Positions 45,995 through 54,989 of a stretch of DNA of 64,000 nt are shown piece by piece. A model generated the notes under the pieces. It saw only the letters and a list, made by a program, of their open reading frames with translations, made no database searches and was not told the origin of the DNA. This DNA is from Saprospiraceae bacterium (GTDB taxonomy: Bacteria; Bacteroidota; Bacteroidia; Chitinophagales; Saprospiraceae): assembly GCA_022841745.1 (NCBI GenBank), contig JALHQW010000014.1, forward strand, positions 95,184 through 159,183. The letters run 5' to 3'. Both the position numbers and the translations under genes were made by a program. Each line of letters opens with the position of its first letter. Position 1 is the first letter of the stretch.

Positions 45995-48094
45995 TTATTT
46001 TATCATCAACATATCGTGCATGATATTCAGTGTTTCGAGCAGGTAAACGTCTTTTTTCACGCCTTTCAGCCACTCATCGTTGCGGGCTTTTTTGCTTTCG
46101 TCAGCGTTGATGCTGGCCATATCAACGGGGAGGTTCTGGATGCTGGTCAGCACGTCCTTGTCGAAGAGTTTGTCGTAAACGTTATCCTCCTCGTCCAGCT
46201 TCTTGTTCTCGGCAAGGTAGGCGTCGAGGTTCAAGTTATGGTCGGTGTCGTCCCGCAGTTCCTTCACCCTACGTGCGCGTTGGTCAATTTTCTGGAAGAC
46301 CTCGTTTGACTTGATGCGGGCCTCGGCCAACTGCTTGATTTGTGGCAGCGCTGCCAGTGAATAGACTTTTTGGCCATAAGGTACGGGGTCAATCTGCGTC
46401 CATTCCATCGGGAAGTCTTCTTCCTTCTCGCCCGTTTCCACATAGAGCCAGTTGTCGGGCAGCACGATGTCGGGCACTACGCCCTTGAGTTGCGTAGAGC
46501 CGCCGTTCACCCTGAAGAACTTCTGCACGGTGAGTTTCACCTCGCCGAGCGGCTTCACTTCGGGGTTGCCGCGCACCACAGCGTCGAGGTCGAAGAAGCG
46601 CTGCACGGTGCCTTTGCCGAAGGTGCTGTTGCTCGTGCCCACGATGACGGCCCGGCCATAGTCCTGTAGGGCAGCCGCCAAGATTTCGGAGGCGGAGGCA
46701 CTGAACTGGTCCACCATGACGATGAGCGCACCCTTGTACTGCACGGATGGGTCGTCGTCGGTGAGCACCTCGGGGGTACGGGAGCGGGACTTTACCTGTA
46801 CGATTGGGCCTTCTTCCACAAAGTAGCCGCCCATCTTCACCACGTCACGAAGCGAGCCGCCGCCGTTGCCACGCAGGTCGAGGATGATGCCCTGCACGTT
46901 GCTCTGCTGCAGTTTTTCCAGTTCCACGGCAATATCGTCGGCACAGCGGCGACCGTCCTTGTTCTGGAAGTCAGCGTAGAACTTGGGCAGGCGGATATAG
47001 CCGATGCGCTCGCCCTGTGGGGCGTCAATCAGCAATGACTTGGCGAAGCCTTCTTCCAAAATGACCACGTCACGTGTCACGGTGATTTCCTCTGTGGCGC
47101 CGCCTTCAGCCTTTTTGATGGCCAGCGTTACCTTGGTGTTTGGCTTGCCCCGAATGAGTTGCACCACATCGTTGATGACCATGCCCGTCAGGTCGGTCCA
47201 TTCGGCTTGGCCTTCTTGTTTTACCTTTAGGATTTTGTCGTTTTCCTTCAAAATGCCCTGCTTCCAAACGGGGCCGCCCACGATGATTTCGCTCACCTTG
47301 GTGAACTCGCCATCGGTCTGCAGCCTGGCACCGATGCCCTCCAAGCGGCCCGACATGCCGATGTCAAAGTTCTGCTTGTCCACCGGCTCGTAGTACTCGG
47401 TGTGGGGGTCGAAGATATTGGTGAAGGCATTGAGGTACATGCTAAGGAAGTCGGTGCGCTTGCGCTTACCGAGGCGCTCGTACCAGTCGTCATAGACCTT
47501 GAGGGCATCCTTGCGGGCCTCGGCTTCGAGTTCTTCGTAGTTTTTATTCTTGAAATCCTCCTCGCCCTTGTCCTTTTTCTCCAATTTCTCGGTGAGGCGG
47601 GTCATGGTTTCCCACTTCATTTGCTTGCGCCAGTATTCCTTCAGTTCCTGGTCGTTCTTGGCAAAGGGCTTCTTCTCGCCATCCAGTTCAATGGCCTCTT
47701 TTTGTTTGAAATCGAAAGGCTTCGACAGCAGGTCACGGTACCAGGCCTGTGTCTTGCGGATGCCCGCCTCCTGCAGTTGCGTGGCGAGGTCGAGGAAGGC
47801 GAAGGTGCCCTCGTTGGCCTCGTTGTCAAGCTTCGTTTTCCAAGCCTCCAACTGCTTCACTTCGGCCTGCGTGAGCCAACGGCGGCTGCCGTCGAGGCGC
47901 TCGATGAAAAGGCCATGAACCTTCTCTGAAAGGGCATCGTTGACCTCCAGTGGCTGGTAGTGGTAGTAGTTCAGTTCAGTGAGGATGGACTCCATCAGCG
48001 TCGCTTCCTTCTGCGCCGTGTTCACTGGAAAATAGAAAGCCAGGAACAGGCCGGCGGCAGCAACAAGGGCGAGCAAGAGACCTTTGTTTTTCAT
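45995..48094 (-). CDS. prc: Carboxy-terminal processing (tail-specific) protease
   Basis: 699-residue periplasmic S41 protease. ATG 48094 begins a signal/anchor (MKNKGLLLALVAAAGLFLAF); the protein then has a helical N-terminal domain, a PDZ domain (IGARLQTDGEFTKVSEIIVG ... IRGKPNTKVTLAIKK) and the S41 core. The Ser nucleophile is in VDQFSASASEILAAALQDYG and the general-base Lys in NSTFGKGTVQRF. A C-terminal DUF3340 domain follows, as in E. coli Prc. It degrades proteins from their C-termini in the envelope. A good promoter lies at 48182-48211; a hairpin follows at 45933. Confidence 0.94.
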   Translation of the reverse strand: MKNKGLLLALVAAAGLFLAFYFPVNTAQKEATLMESILTELNYYHYQPLEVNDALSEKVHGLFIERLDGSRRWLTQAEVKQLEAWKTKLDNEANEGTFAFLDLATQLQEAGIRKTQAWYRDLLSKPFDFKQKEAIELDGEKKPFAKNDQELKEYWRKQMKWETMTRLTEKLEKKDKGEEDFKNKNYEELEAEARKDALKVYDDWYERLGKRKRTDFLSMYLNAFTNIFDPHTEYYEPVDKQNFDIGMSGRLEGIGARLQTDGEFTKVSEIIVGGPVWKQGILKENDKILKVKQEGQAEWTDLTGMVINDVVQLIRGKPNTKVTLAIKKAEGGATEEITVTRDVVILEEGFAKSLLIDAPQGERIGYIRLPKFYADFQNKDGRRCADDIAVELEKLQQSNVQGIILDLRGNGGGSLRDVVKMGGYFVEEGPIVQVKSRSRTPEVLTDDDPSVQYKGALIVMVDQFSASASEILAAALQDYGRAVIVGTSNSTFGKGTVQRFFDLDAVVRGNPEVKPLGEVKLTVQKFFRVNGGSTQLKGVVPDIVLPDNWLYVETGEKEEDFPMEWTQIDPVPYGQKVYSLAALPQIKQLAEARIKSNEVFQKIDQRARRVKELRDDTDHNLNLDAYLAENKKLDEEDNVYDKLFDKDVLTSIQNLPVDMASINADESKKARNDEWLKGVKKDVYLLETLNIMHDMLMIK

Positions 48095-48181
48095 AATCAC
48101 TTCTTTTAAGCGGTTAACAAATGTTGTGGGTTGAGGATGGTCAATCATCATCTCGTAAGGTTGTTGAACAAATTCGGGCTT

Positions 48182-48211
48182 CAAAGTTAAGGGACTGCGC
48201 CCAGAATCCAA
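48182..48211 (-). promoter_or_regulatory. Promoter of the tail-specific protease gene
   Basis: On the minus strand TTG (48211-48209), 19-base spacer, TAACTTTG (48189-48182): an exact Bacteroidota -33/-7 pattern. The leader would be about 80 bases. The rest of the spacer to 48428 holds no gene; a plus-strand TATTTTTG at 48364-48371 may serve the gene at 48429. Confidence 0.65.
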
Positions 48212-48428
48212 ATTTGCCCAACAAGTTTACAATTTTAGCCGTTGATTGTTCAGGGCTAAAACGGGAGGGGGCAGATTTTAACGGCGGTTTAACCACCGTT
48301 GTTTAGAGACGCTTTTTTGGGGAAATGATTGCATGGGTGTGGAAAAATCCCAGGGCGTCGGTGTATTTTTGGCCAAATAGCTTGCCAAAGGCATATCTTG
48401 GCAGCCAACTTTCAATTAAACTCCATTC

Positions 48429-49130
48429 ATGACCCGTTTGGTGTTCAATATTTTTGTTTTCTGCCTGCTTGCGCTCTCCAATACCAAGGCGCAGGATACC
48501 GAGCCATTGCCGACACCGGCGCTCAGCGAAGCCTACGCAAACGAGCCTATCCAACGCCACGATTTCGATACCCAAAAATGGGAATCGCTGAAAAAGGGCA
48601 TAGACTATTCCTATCCCAAGCAGCAAAAAAAGCAGCCGCAAAAGCGCCGGGGGCTTGATGGCTTTGGCCCAGCCTTCAAGCTAATAGCCATAGGGTTGGT
48701 CATAGGGCTTTTGGTGTTCTTGATAGTGAAATTAGGTGGCGGAAAAGACCTTTTCGGCCCGAAGAACTCCAAGTTGAAGCCCGCCGTCAGTGAAGCGGAA
48801 TTGGACAAAATCGAGGAAAACCTGCACGAGGCCGAACTGAACGACCCCATCCGGCGGGCCATTGCCGCAGGCGACTACCCATTAGCCGTGCGGCTCTATT
48901 ATTTGGCCATGCTAAAGGAACTCTCGGTGCGCAACCACATCCGCTGGAAGCGGGACAAGACCAACGGCGCTTACCTGCGGGAACTCGCTGGCTCGCCACT
49001 GTTCGGAACGATGCAGGAGGTGACGCTCATCTTCGAGCGGGTCTGGTACGGCAAAGTGGAACTGACGCCCAGCGATTTTCAACAATTAGAAACCAGGCTA
49101 AAAGCCGCAGTTGCTACCGCAAGCACCTAA
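48429..49130 (+). CDS. DUF4129-domain membrane protein
   Basis: 233-residue protein with a signal-like first helix (LVFNIFVFCLLALSNTKAQ), an extracytoplasmic segment with basic residues (PKQQKKQPQKRRG), one membrane helix (FKLIAIGLVIGLLVFLIVKL) and a cytosolic C-terminal domain (AGDYPLAVRLYYLAMLKELS, GSPLFGTMQEVTLIFERVWY) that matches DUF4129. In Bacteroidota DUF4129 genes lie beside DUF4350, MoxR ATPase and DUF58 genes in a poorly understood envelope operon. The next gene encodes DUF4350, which supports the call. The MoxR part is not in this window. Confidence 0.82.
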   Translation: MTRLVFNIFVFCLLALSNTKAQDTEPLPTPALSEAYANEPIQRHDFDTQKWESLKKGIDYSYPKQQKKQPQKRRGLDGFGPAFKLIAIGLVIGLLVFLIVKLGGGKDLFGPKNSKLKPAVSEAELDKIEENLHEAELNDPIRRAIAAGDYPLAVRLYYLAMLKELSVRNHIRWKRDKTNGAYLRELAGSPLFGTMQEVTLIFERVWYGKVELTPSDFQQLETRLKAAVATAST

Positions 49131-49177
49131 AATTTGTCATTCCCGAAGGGAACCCAATCCTTCAATCCTTTTATAAA

Positions 49178-50545
49178 GTGCTCATCAAAAAGACTTCCAT
49201 ACTGACTGTCGTTGCGGCCTTAGCGCTGCTGCTGCTGCTGTGTTTTTCCAGCGGCTGCAACATGCCTTACAGTTGGGAAGAGCATTATGACCCAAAGAGC
49301 AAAGACCCCTATGGCACCTACCTGGTCCACAATCTGCTGAAAACCTATTTTCCAAAGAGCGACCTAAAAATTTTAAAGGACAGCCTCGGCAACAGCCTTG
49401 ATTCCGGCAGTTTCGTCTTTATCGGCCACGATTTCTGGCTCGACTCAGCAGCCACCGCACAGTTATTGCGTTTTGTTGCCGAAGGCAATAGCGCCTTCAT
49501 TGCCACGCCCTACCTGCCCCAAGCCCTGTTAGATTCATTGATTGGTTCGGAATGTGGCGAAATCTATGGTTACGAAGAAGAAACAGTAGCGGAACAAGAA
49601 GGCTTAGAAGAGGAAGTGACCTTAGACACGGTAGAAGAGGAAGGGGTAGAGGAGGAAGGGGTAGAGGCGGAGGTGATAGAGACGGAAGTGGCAGAAGAAG
49701 TCCAATACAATTCAGAGTACACCCTCTCCGACACGGCCGTGAACCTGAACTTCGAGCACCCCAACCTGGTGGACTCGACTGGGCACGACCTCAAGTTCCT
49801 TTTCCTTCGAAAAACCATGCAGCACACATGGGCTTATTTCCCCTACGAATACCTATGCGACTCTCAAACAGTCTTTTCAACGATTGGCCGCTTAAATGGC
49901 GAGCATCCCTACTTCGTAAAAGCCAGCTATGGCGAGGGCGAGTTTTACCTGCACACCACGCCGCTGGCATTTACCAACCTATACTTGTTGGAAAAACGGG
50001 GGCTTGATTATGCCTCCAAGGCATTTTCGCACCTAAAAACCGGACCCCTTTACTGGGACGAGCGGGTATTTAAACCCAAAGGGGACGCTCCCCCGCAGCA
50101 GGAAAGCCCCTTGAAATATGTGCTTTCGCAACCGCCGTTGGCTTGGGCATGGTACCTCATGCTGGGCATGGCCCTGCTCTACCTCATCTTCCGGGCAAAG
50201 CGGCGGCAGCGTGTCATACCAGTTTTGGAGAAAAACGCCAATACGTCGCTGGAATTCATTGGCACCATTGGGCGGCTGTTTTTCATCAATAACAACCACC
50301 GCCAATTGGCCGCCCAAAAAATGCGGCTCTTCCTCATCTTCGTGCGGGAACGCTACCACCTGCCCACCAAGGAACTGAACGAACAGTTTGCCAAGGGCCT
50401 CGCCGTGCGCTCGAATGTGCCGGAGGAGCATATCCTCAAAATTCTTAACCTGAACCGCAATATCAACAATTCCGGTTTCCTCTCAGAGGACACACTTGTT
50501 GACTTCCACCGACTGATGGAGCGATTTTATAGGGAGTGCAAGTAG
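49178..50545 (+). CDS. DUF4350-domain lipoprotein/membrane protein with acidic repeat
   Basis: 455-residue protein from a GTG start. A hydrophobic N-terminus ends LLCFSSGC, a plausible lipobox or first helix. The DUF4350 part (DPYGTYLVHNLLKTYFP, GSFVFIGHDFWLD) is interrupted at about residues 130-172 by an acidic low-complexity stretch encoded by a 15-bp tandem repeat (VEEEG units). A second hydrophobic segment (WAWYLMLGMALLYLIF) leads to a cytosolic C-terminal helical domain. It follows the DUF4129 gene by 47 bases, in the usual pairing. A short AAGGATTG-type inverse word (CAATCCTTCAATCCTT, 49154-49170) precedes the start. Role unknown. Confidence 0.8.
   Translation: MLIKKTSILTVVAALALLLLLCFSSGCNMPYSWEEHYDPKSKDPYGTYLVHNLLKTYFPKSDLKILKDSLGNSLDSGSFVFIGHDFWLDSAATAQLLRFVAEGNSAFIATPYLPQALLDSLIGSECGEIYGYEEETVAEQEGLEEEVTLDTVEEEGVEEEGVEAEVIETEVAEEVQYNSEYTLSDTAVNLNFEHPNLVDSTGHDLKFLFLRKTMQHTWAYFPYEYLCDSQTVFSTIGRLNGEHPYFVKASYGEGEFYLHTTPLAFTNLYLLEKRGLDYASKAFSHLKTGPLYWDERVFKPKGDAPPQQESPLKYVLSQPPLAWAWYLMLGMALLYLIFRAKRRQRVIPVLEKNANTSLEFIGTIGRLFFINNNHRQLAAQKMRLFLIFVRERYHLPTKELNEQFAKGLAVRSNVPEEHILKILNLNRNINNSGFLSEDTLVDFHRLMERFYRECK
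49630..49674 (+). repeat. In-frame 15-bp tandem repeat (acidic)
   Basis: GGTAGAAGAGGAAGG, GGTAGAGGAGGAAGG and a partial GGTAGAGGCGGAGG follow each other without gaps and encode VEEEG-type repeats inside the DUF4350 protein. Unit length is a multiple of three, so copy-number change keeps the frame. Confidence 0.85.
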
Positions 50546-50547
50546 GT

Positions 50548-51474
50548 TTATTTCTTACTAATATGGTTCACCACCCGCCGCACTGTCTTTCGGCGGATTT
50601 CCCGTTCCAATTCCCGGTTGATGTGCTTGAGGGAGTATTGGAATTTCAGCTTCAGGCTGTCCTTTAAAATTTCCACAATTTTCAACTTATACGACCCTGG
50701 CTCGATATTGTCGCTATAGTCTTTCAGGCACTCGACGAGGTCGGCTTCGAGGTTTTCGATTTTTTCGTCCAAGGAGGTCAGCGCCAGCTCGAACTCGATG
50801 TTCACCCGGCGGATGCCTTTTTTCGTGAAATTGATGATTTCACTGATATAAACCGTATTGTTGGGAATGAAAAGTATATCGTCATCGTCGGTTAGCAATG
50901 AGATGCGGGAGATGGAAATGTCGGTGACCTTCCCCTTGTGCTCACCGATTTTCACATAGTCATCAATTGAAATCTCATCAGAGAAGCTGATGGCAATGCC
51001 GCTGATGATATTGGCGATATAGTCTTTTGTAATGATGGCAATTGCCGCAGCCACGATGGTCAGGCCCGTGAAGAGGCTTTTGATGTCAATGCCGAAAAAA
51101 CTCAGGATGGTGATAGTGAAAACAGCAGTCGAGAGTAGTATATAAAGGTTCTGGATACCAAGTATGACGTTGTTGGGTTTCTCCTTTGGAATATTGTTCC
51201 GCCTACGATAGACCGATGTGCCGACGACGGCCAACAGGTTCAGCCCTAATATGAGAATGCAAAAGCTGAGCAGGATGTTCAGCACGTTGAGGAACTTGAC
51301 ACGGTCGCCTTTTGTCAGGGAGAATATCCGCCTGCCCATGTTGTTCAGGGGTTCTTCCCATTCGTCGGAGCGCACCGTGGCGTATACCAAGCCTATTAAA
51401 AGCAATAGCTTTAATACAAATAGGAGGTATTTAACGACCTTGTCCCTGTTCATTATACTGTGGTTTTTATTCAT
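50548..51474 (-). CDS. MscS-like mechanosensitive channel
   Basis: 308-residue membrane protein with four hydrophobic segments, the last one lining the pore region (GLTIVAAAIAIITKDYIANI ISGIAI). The MscS beta domain follows: FSDEISIDDYVKIGEHKGKV, DISISRISLLTDDDDILFIP and NNTVYISEIINFT. It is likely an inner-membrane channel that opens under tension, and its length is that of simple MscS homologues with one extra N-terminal helix pair. It converges with the DUF4350 gene, with two bases between stop codons. The spacer upstream (51475-51617) contains A+T-rich AACAATT words at about 51575-51612. Confidence 0.88.
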   Translation of the reverse strand: MNKNHSIMNRDKVVKYLLFVLKLLLLIGLVYATVRSDEWEEPLNNMGRRIFSLTKGDRVKFLNVLNILLSFCILILGLNLLAVVGTSVYRRRNNIPKEKPNNVILGIQNLYILLSTAVFTITILSFFGIDIKSLFTGLTIVAAAIAIITKDYIANIISGIAISFSDEISIDDYVKIGEHKGKVTDISISRISLLTDDDDILFIPNNTVYISEIINFTKKGIRRVNIEFELALTSLDEKIENLEADLVECLKDYSDNIEPGSYKLKIVEILKDSLKLKFQYSLKHINRELEREIRRKTVRRVVNHISKK

Positions 51475-51617
51475 CGTTTAACCATTCATAATTCATCATT
51501 AAGCATCTTAATGAAATTAATTTAGGTTGTTTCGCAGGAAGATAGCTGGATATTCAACTGATTTTCAGCTTTTGCAACAATGATAACAATTCCAACAATT
51601 TTCAACAATTACTTATT

Positions 51618-52682
51618 TCACAGCCATTTCTTGTTTTTAAAATAAAAAATCAATGCAACGCTAATGGCAATCATAAAGCCCCAGAGGTAGAAATAGCCGT
51701 AATGCCAATGCAGTTCCGGCATATTGTCGAAGTTCATGCCATAGACCCCCACCAAAAACGTGAGCGGCACGAAGATGGTGGTGATGATGGTCAAAATCTG
51801 CATTACGTTGTTCGTGCGGAGGCTGAGTTCGCTGAGGTAAAGTTCTTGGATGCCGTTGAGCATGTCCCGGTAGGTCTCCACGAGGTCGGCGATACGAAGC
51901 ACATGGTCGTAGAGGTCACGCACGAAGAGGCCAGTACTTTCCTCCACCGTGGAGCACTCGCTGCGGGAGAACTTGCCGATGGCCTCCCGCAGCGGCATCA
52001 CTGATTTGCGGAGCGCCAACATCTGGAATTTCAAGTTGAGGATGTCCTCTTTCACCTGCCTGGAGGGTTTGAGCGGGATTTCGGCCTCCAGTTCCTCCAT
52101 CCTCGCCTCGAACTTATCGAGCACGTCAAAGTAGTTGTCCACAATGCTGTCAATCAAGGCATAAGCGAGATAATCTGGCTTGCGAGTGCGGATGCGGCCG
52201 CTGCCCGTTTCGAGGCGCTCCCGCACGGCCTTGAAGGTGTCGTCTTCATTTTCCTGAAACGTGATGATGAAGTTTTCGCCGAAGTAGATGCCGATTTGCT
52301 CTGCGGTCAGCTCGTGGTTGAAGCTGTCGTAGGAAAGTGCTTGCACTACGATGAACACCTCGTTGCCGTACTCCTCGAACTTGGGCCGCTGTTGGGTGTG
52401 CAGCACGTCCTCCAGCACGAGCGGGTGTATCTTGAACTGTTCGCCGATGCGTTCAATCAGCTCCACTTCGTGCAGGCCCATGATGTCGAACCAGTTCACC
52501 GAGTTGGGGTCAATCGCCAATGGCTCGCCTGCTGGGAACTTCTTGGCCTCGAACCCCTGCTGGTTGTAGCGGATGCGCATGAGCACGGGCTGCTCCATCC
52601 GGCGCTCGCCGGTGAACTCTAAGGTGCCGGGCGGTGCGCCGGGGCGCTTGAGTTTTTTTCTGAGTGGCTTTTTTGATTTCAT
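51618..52682 (-). CDS. corA: Magnesium/cobalt transporter CorA
   Basis: 354-residue ion channel. The soluble N-terminal funnel (NWFDIMGLHEVELIERIGEQ, ILNLKFQMLALRKSVMPLRE) is followed by two C-terminal membrane helices, the first with the selectivity signature YGMNF (after TTIFVPLTFLVGV) and then MPELHW in the loop. It imports Mg2+ at the inner membrane. The N-terminal basic tail with PGAPPGTLEFTGE is common in Bacteroidota CorA, supporting ATG 52682. A rho-independent terminator ends four bases upstream of this ATG, which leaves almost no leader; see finding. Confidence 0.95.
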   Translation of the reverse strand: MKSKKPLRKKLKRPGAPPGTLEFTGERRMEQPVLMRIRYNQQGFEAKKFPAGEPLAIDPNSVNWFDIMGLHEVELIERIGEQFKIHPLVLEDVLHTQQRPKFEEYGNEVFIVVQALSYDSFNHELTAEQIGIYFGENFIITFQENEDDTFKAVRERLETGSGRIRTRKPDYLAYALIDSIVDNYFDVLDKFEARMEELEAEIPLKPSRQVKEDILNLKFQMLALRKSVMPLREAIGKFSRSECSTVEESTGLFVRDLYDHVLRIADLVETYRDMLNGIQELYLSELSLRTNNVMQILTIITTIFVPLTFLVGVYGMNFDNMPELHWHYGYFYLWGFMIAISVALIFYFKNKKWL

Positions 52683-52689
52683 GTTAAAA

Positions 52690-52730
52690 AAAACAGCGCC
52701 GCCAAGTTACAAACTCGGCGGCGCTGTTTT
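52690..52730 (-). terminator. Terminator directly upstream of corA
   Basis: Perfect 14-bp stem AAAACAGCGCCGCC / GGCGGCGCTGTTTT with a 13-base loop. On the minus strand the stem runs into eight T residues and then AACATG, the corA start. It is a textbook terminator for the thioredoxin-like gene at 52783, or an attenuator for corA. Confidence 0.9.
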
Positions 52731-52738
52731 ATAAAAAT

Positions 52739-52781
52739 CCATGAAGCGATGAAACAGTAAAACCATGAAGCCATGAAACTC
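52739..52781. repeat. Word-repeat island, CATGAAGC family
   Basis: CCATGAAGCGATGAAACAGT and AACCATGAAGCCATGAAACTC repeat a CATGAAGC/GATGAAAC word four times between the stop of the thioredoxin-like gene and its terminator. The same words (inverse CATGGCTT) form the island at 7061-7150. Confidence 0.65.
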
Positions 52782-52782
52782 A

Positions 52783-54231
52783 TCACTTCTCCTTCGCCGT
52801 CACCCGTTTGTGGTTCTCGATGATTTCCGGCAACTGCTTCACGCCCACCCGGTTGGCGATGATTTTCTTGTCCTTGTCCAGGATGAAGAGCTTGGGCAAT
52901 GACGTGCCGTAGTAAAGTTGCAGCGCCCTCGCACGGCTGTACGGGTCGGCAGTGATAATCCAGGGCATCTTCTTTTCGTGGATATTCTTCACGGCATCTT
53001 CCAGCTCCATGTGAGTTGCTGAAGAAATGGAGAAAACCTCTACGCCCTTGTTTTTCCATTCCTCGTAAAACGGAATCAACTCCTCCGCCATGTGCTTGCA
53101 GTGGCCGCAGTTGGGTTTCCAAAGGAAGATAATGGTATAGTCCGCCTTTACATCATAAGGGCTGATGAGGTCGGTGGTGAACTTGTCCTGCACGGGGTCG
53201 AAGCGTTGCACCCTTACGTTTGGTGCTTTGTTGCCGACGAGCACATTGCTGTTCATGTAGGCATCATCGGTGATTTTCTTGAGGTTCTCCGGCGTCACCC
53301 AATCGGCGATGCCCGTCTTGTAGTATTTATCGGAAAGGTGGACGAACACAGCGTCGAGGCCCATGATTTCGGGGGTGTAGTATTTGTTCAGCAGGTAGGG
53401 CAGCAGGTACTTGAACAGTTCCATGTTGCCCCTCGATTTCTCCACCAGCCACTCGGCAGCGACCTTCACGCTGTCGGGGGATTGGAGGGTTAGTTTATCG
53501 AGGTAGCGGTCAGCTTTTTCCTTCAAATAGGGTGTGTTCACCCAAACCTCGTCCGAAAAATCGAAGCCGTCCCAGAAATGCGAGCGGTAATAGCGGAACT
53601 GGAAGGTGCTGTCTATCGTACCATCGGCTTTCTTGGGTGGTTCCGGGATTTCCGGTTCCTGAAAAGCGGCAATCAGCTTGGCGGTATAAGTGCCGGGGTT
53701 GTCCTTGATGAACTTGTTCTGTCGCTCCCGCACAGCCTTGCCAAGGTCGTCCACTTCTTTTTTCAGTTTCGCCTTTTTATTCTCATCCGTTTCAGCAGCG
53801 ATTTGCTCCTGTAACTTCTTCGATTCCTCCACCTTGCTCGACATATAGCGCTGGTACTCCTGTAGCAGTTCGTTGTCCTTCGAGCCTTTTATTTTAGTGC
53901 TTTGGCCGAACTCCGGCGCTTTCGTTGAAACAGAAAACCGCTGCTCGGCCTTCGTCACCACGAACTCGAAGAACTTGTTGTCGGGCGGCATGAGCACGAG
54001 ATAGATGCCCGGCGGCAATGCCTCCTCCCCTTCAAAGACGTACTTGCCATTGACGAGCGTGGTGGAGTCCTTTTTATAGACCTTGTCCGCCCGGCGGAAG
54101 CCGAGGTAGGTTTTTTCGCCAGAATAGTTTTCAATGGTCACGTCTATTTTGTAGCCATTGCCTTGGCCCATCAGGCTGGAATTGAGCAGAAGAAATTGGA
54201 AAAGCGCAAGAAAGAAAACGGAATATTTCAT
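52783..54231 (-). CDS. Thioredoxin-like (TlpA/ResA type) exported protein
   Basis: 482-residue exported protein. A signal peptide (MKYSVFFLALFQFLLLNSSL) is followed by a DUF4369-like beta domain (KIDVTIENYSGEKTYLGFRR), a helical DUF5106-like middle and a C-terminal thioredoxin fold with the redox motif FLWKPNCGHCKHMAEELIPF (CGHC) and cis-Pro segment YGTSLPKLFILDKDKKI. Such proteins act as periplasmic thiol-disulfide reductases, but partners are unknown. A TAATTTTG box on the minus strand (54269-54262) is 30 bases upstream of the start. Its transcript ends at the strong hairpin before corA. Confidence 0.88.
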   Translation of the reverse strand: MKYSVFFLALFQFLLLNSSLMGQGNGYKIDVTIENYSGEKTYLGFRRADKVYKKDSTTLVNGKYVFEGEEALPPGIYLVLMPPDNKFFEFVVTKAEQRFSVSTKAPEFGQSTKIKGSKDNELLQEYQRYMSSKVEESKKLQEQIAAETDENKKAKLKKEVDDLGKAVRERQNKFIKDNPGTYTAKLIAAFQEPEIPEPPKKADGTIDSTFQFRYYRSHFWDGFDFSDEVWVNTPYLKEKADRYLDKLTLQSPDSVKVAAEWLVEKSRGNMELFKYLLPYLLNKYYTPEIMGLDAVFVHLSDKYYKTGIADWVTPENLKKITDDAYMNSNVLVGNKAPNVRVQRFDPVQDKFTTDLISPYDVKADYTIIFLWKPNCGHCKHMAEELIPFYEEWKNKGVEVFSISSATHMELEDAVKNIHEKKMPWIITADPYSRARALQLYYGTSLPKLFILDKDKKIIANRVGVKQLPEIIENHKRVTAKEK

Positions 54232-54334
54232 GTTTTGGGAAAGATGTTTTTAATCAGCCCGCAAAATTAGGGGGTTTGCAGGTACGAGGCGAGAGGTAGG
54301 TGGGGAATTAAGATATTGTTTGAAAAATTGGGGG

Positions 54335-54925
54335 TTAAAGCCAACGCCGCACTTTTTTCATATAGTTGGAATACGCCTCCCCATGCACCCCCCGCAAATA
54401 CCCCTCCTCCATCCGCACCTGTATTTGCAGTACCACCCAAGTCAGGGCAGCGGCGAGCAGCGTCAGGGCACTCGGAAGCACGAGGAACAGGCCCAGCATG
54501 GTGAGCAACATGCCCACGAAAACGGGGTTGCGGGAGTAGCGAAACAGGCCGCCTTGTACCAGTTCCGTCTTGGCGTTTTCATCGAACCCGACTCGCCAAG
54601 AGCGGGCCATTTGCGCTTGCGCAACCAGTACCAAAAGGAGTGACAAATGCAGCAGCACCAGCCCTGTCCATTGCGCCCAAGGGCGCACCAAGTAGTCGGC
54701 GGGTAGCAGGTAGTGCTCCCATTGCGGAGCAAAGGCATGGACGGCCAGCACCACGAACGCCAGCCCAAATAGCAGCTTGAACATGCGTCCGATAAAGCCC
54801 TGTGCCGAGTCGTCTTTCGGCACTACAAATACCTCTTGTCCCGTCGCCCGCTTCATGTGCCAGCGGGGCAGCAGCATGGTGAGCACGACATAAGCGAAGA
54901 AAAACAGCAGTAGGTAGTATTTCAT
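54335..54925 (-). CDS. Isoprenylcysteine carboxyl methyltransferase-family protein
   Basis: 196-residue membrane protein with about five hydrophobic segments. The C-terminal signature is LFRYSRNPVFVGMLL (RxxRNPxxxG) followed by EEGYLRGVHGEAYSNYMKKV, the SAM-binding ICMT/PEMT region. ATG 54925 (MKYYLLLFFFAYVVL) was chosen; a start three codons earlier is also possible. Bacterial members methylate unknown small or lipid substrates; prenylated protein is unlikely here. The C-terminus KVRRWL is the usual end of the family, so the gene is complete. Confidence 0.85.
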   Translation of the reverse strand: MKYYLLLFFFAYVVLTMLLPRWHMKRATGQEVFVVPKDDSAQGFIGRMFKLLFGLAFVVLAVHAFAPQWEHYLLPADYLVRPWAQWTGLVLLHLSLLLVLVAQAQMARSWRVGFDENAKTELVQGGLFRYSRNPVFVGMLLTMLGLFLVLPSALTLLAAALTWVVLQIQVRMEEGYLRGVHGEAYSNYMKKVRRWL

Positions 54926-54959
54926 TGGTCGCAAGGTTCTACGGAAAGGACGAGGGCAT

Positions 54960-54988
54960 TCATCCCTGATTCCTCATCCCTCATCCCT
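54960..54988. repeat. TCATCCCT word cluster
   Basis: TCATCCCTGATTCCTCATCCCTCATCCCT carries the word TCATCCCT three times between the methyltransferase and the SUMF1-like gene. The same word appears inside the GT39-like gene (8270-8295). Confidence 0.65.
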
Positions 54989-54989
54989 A

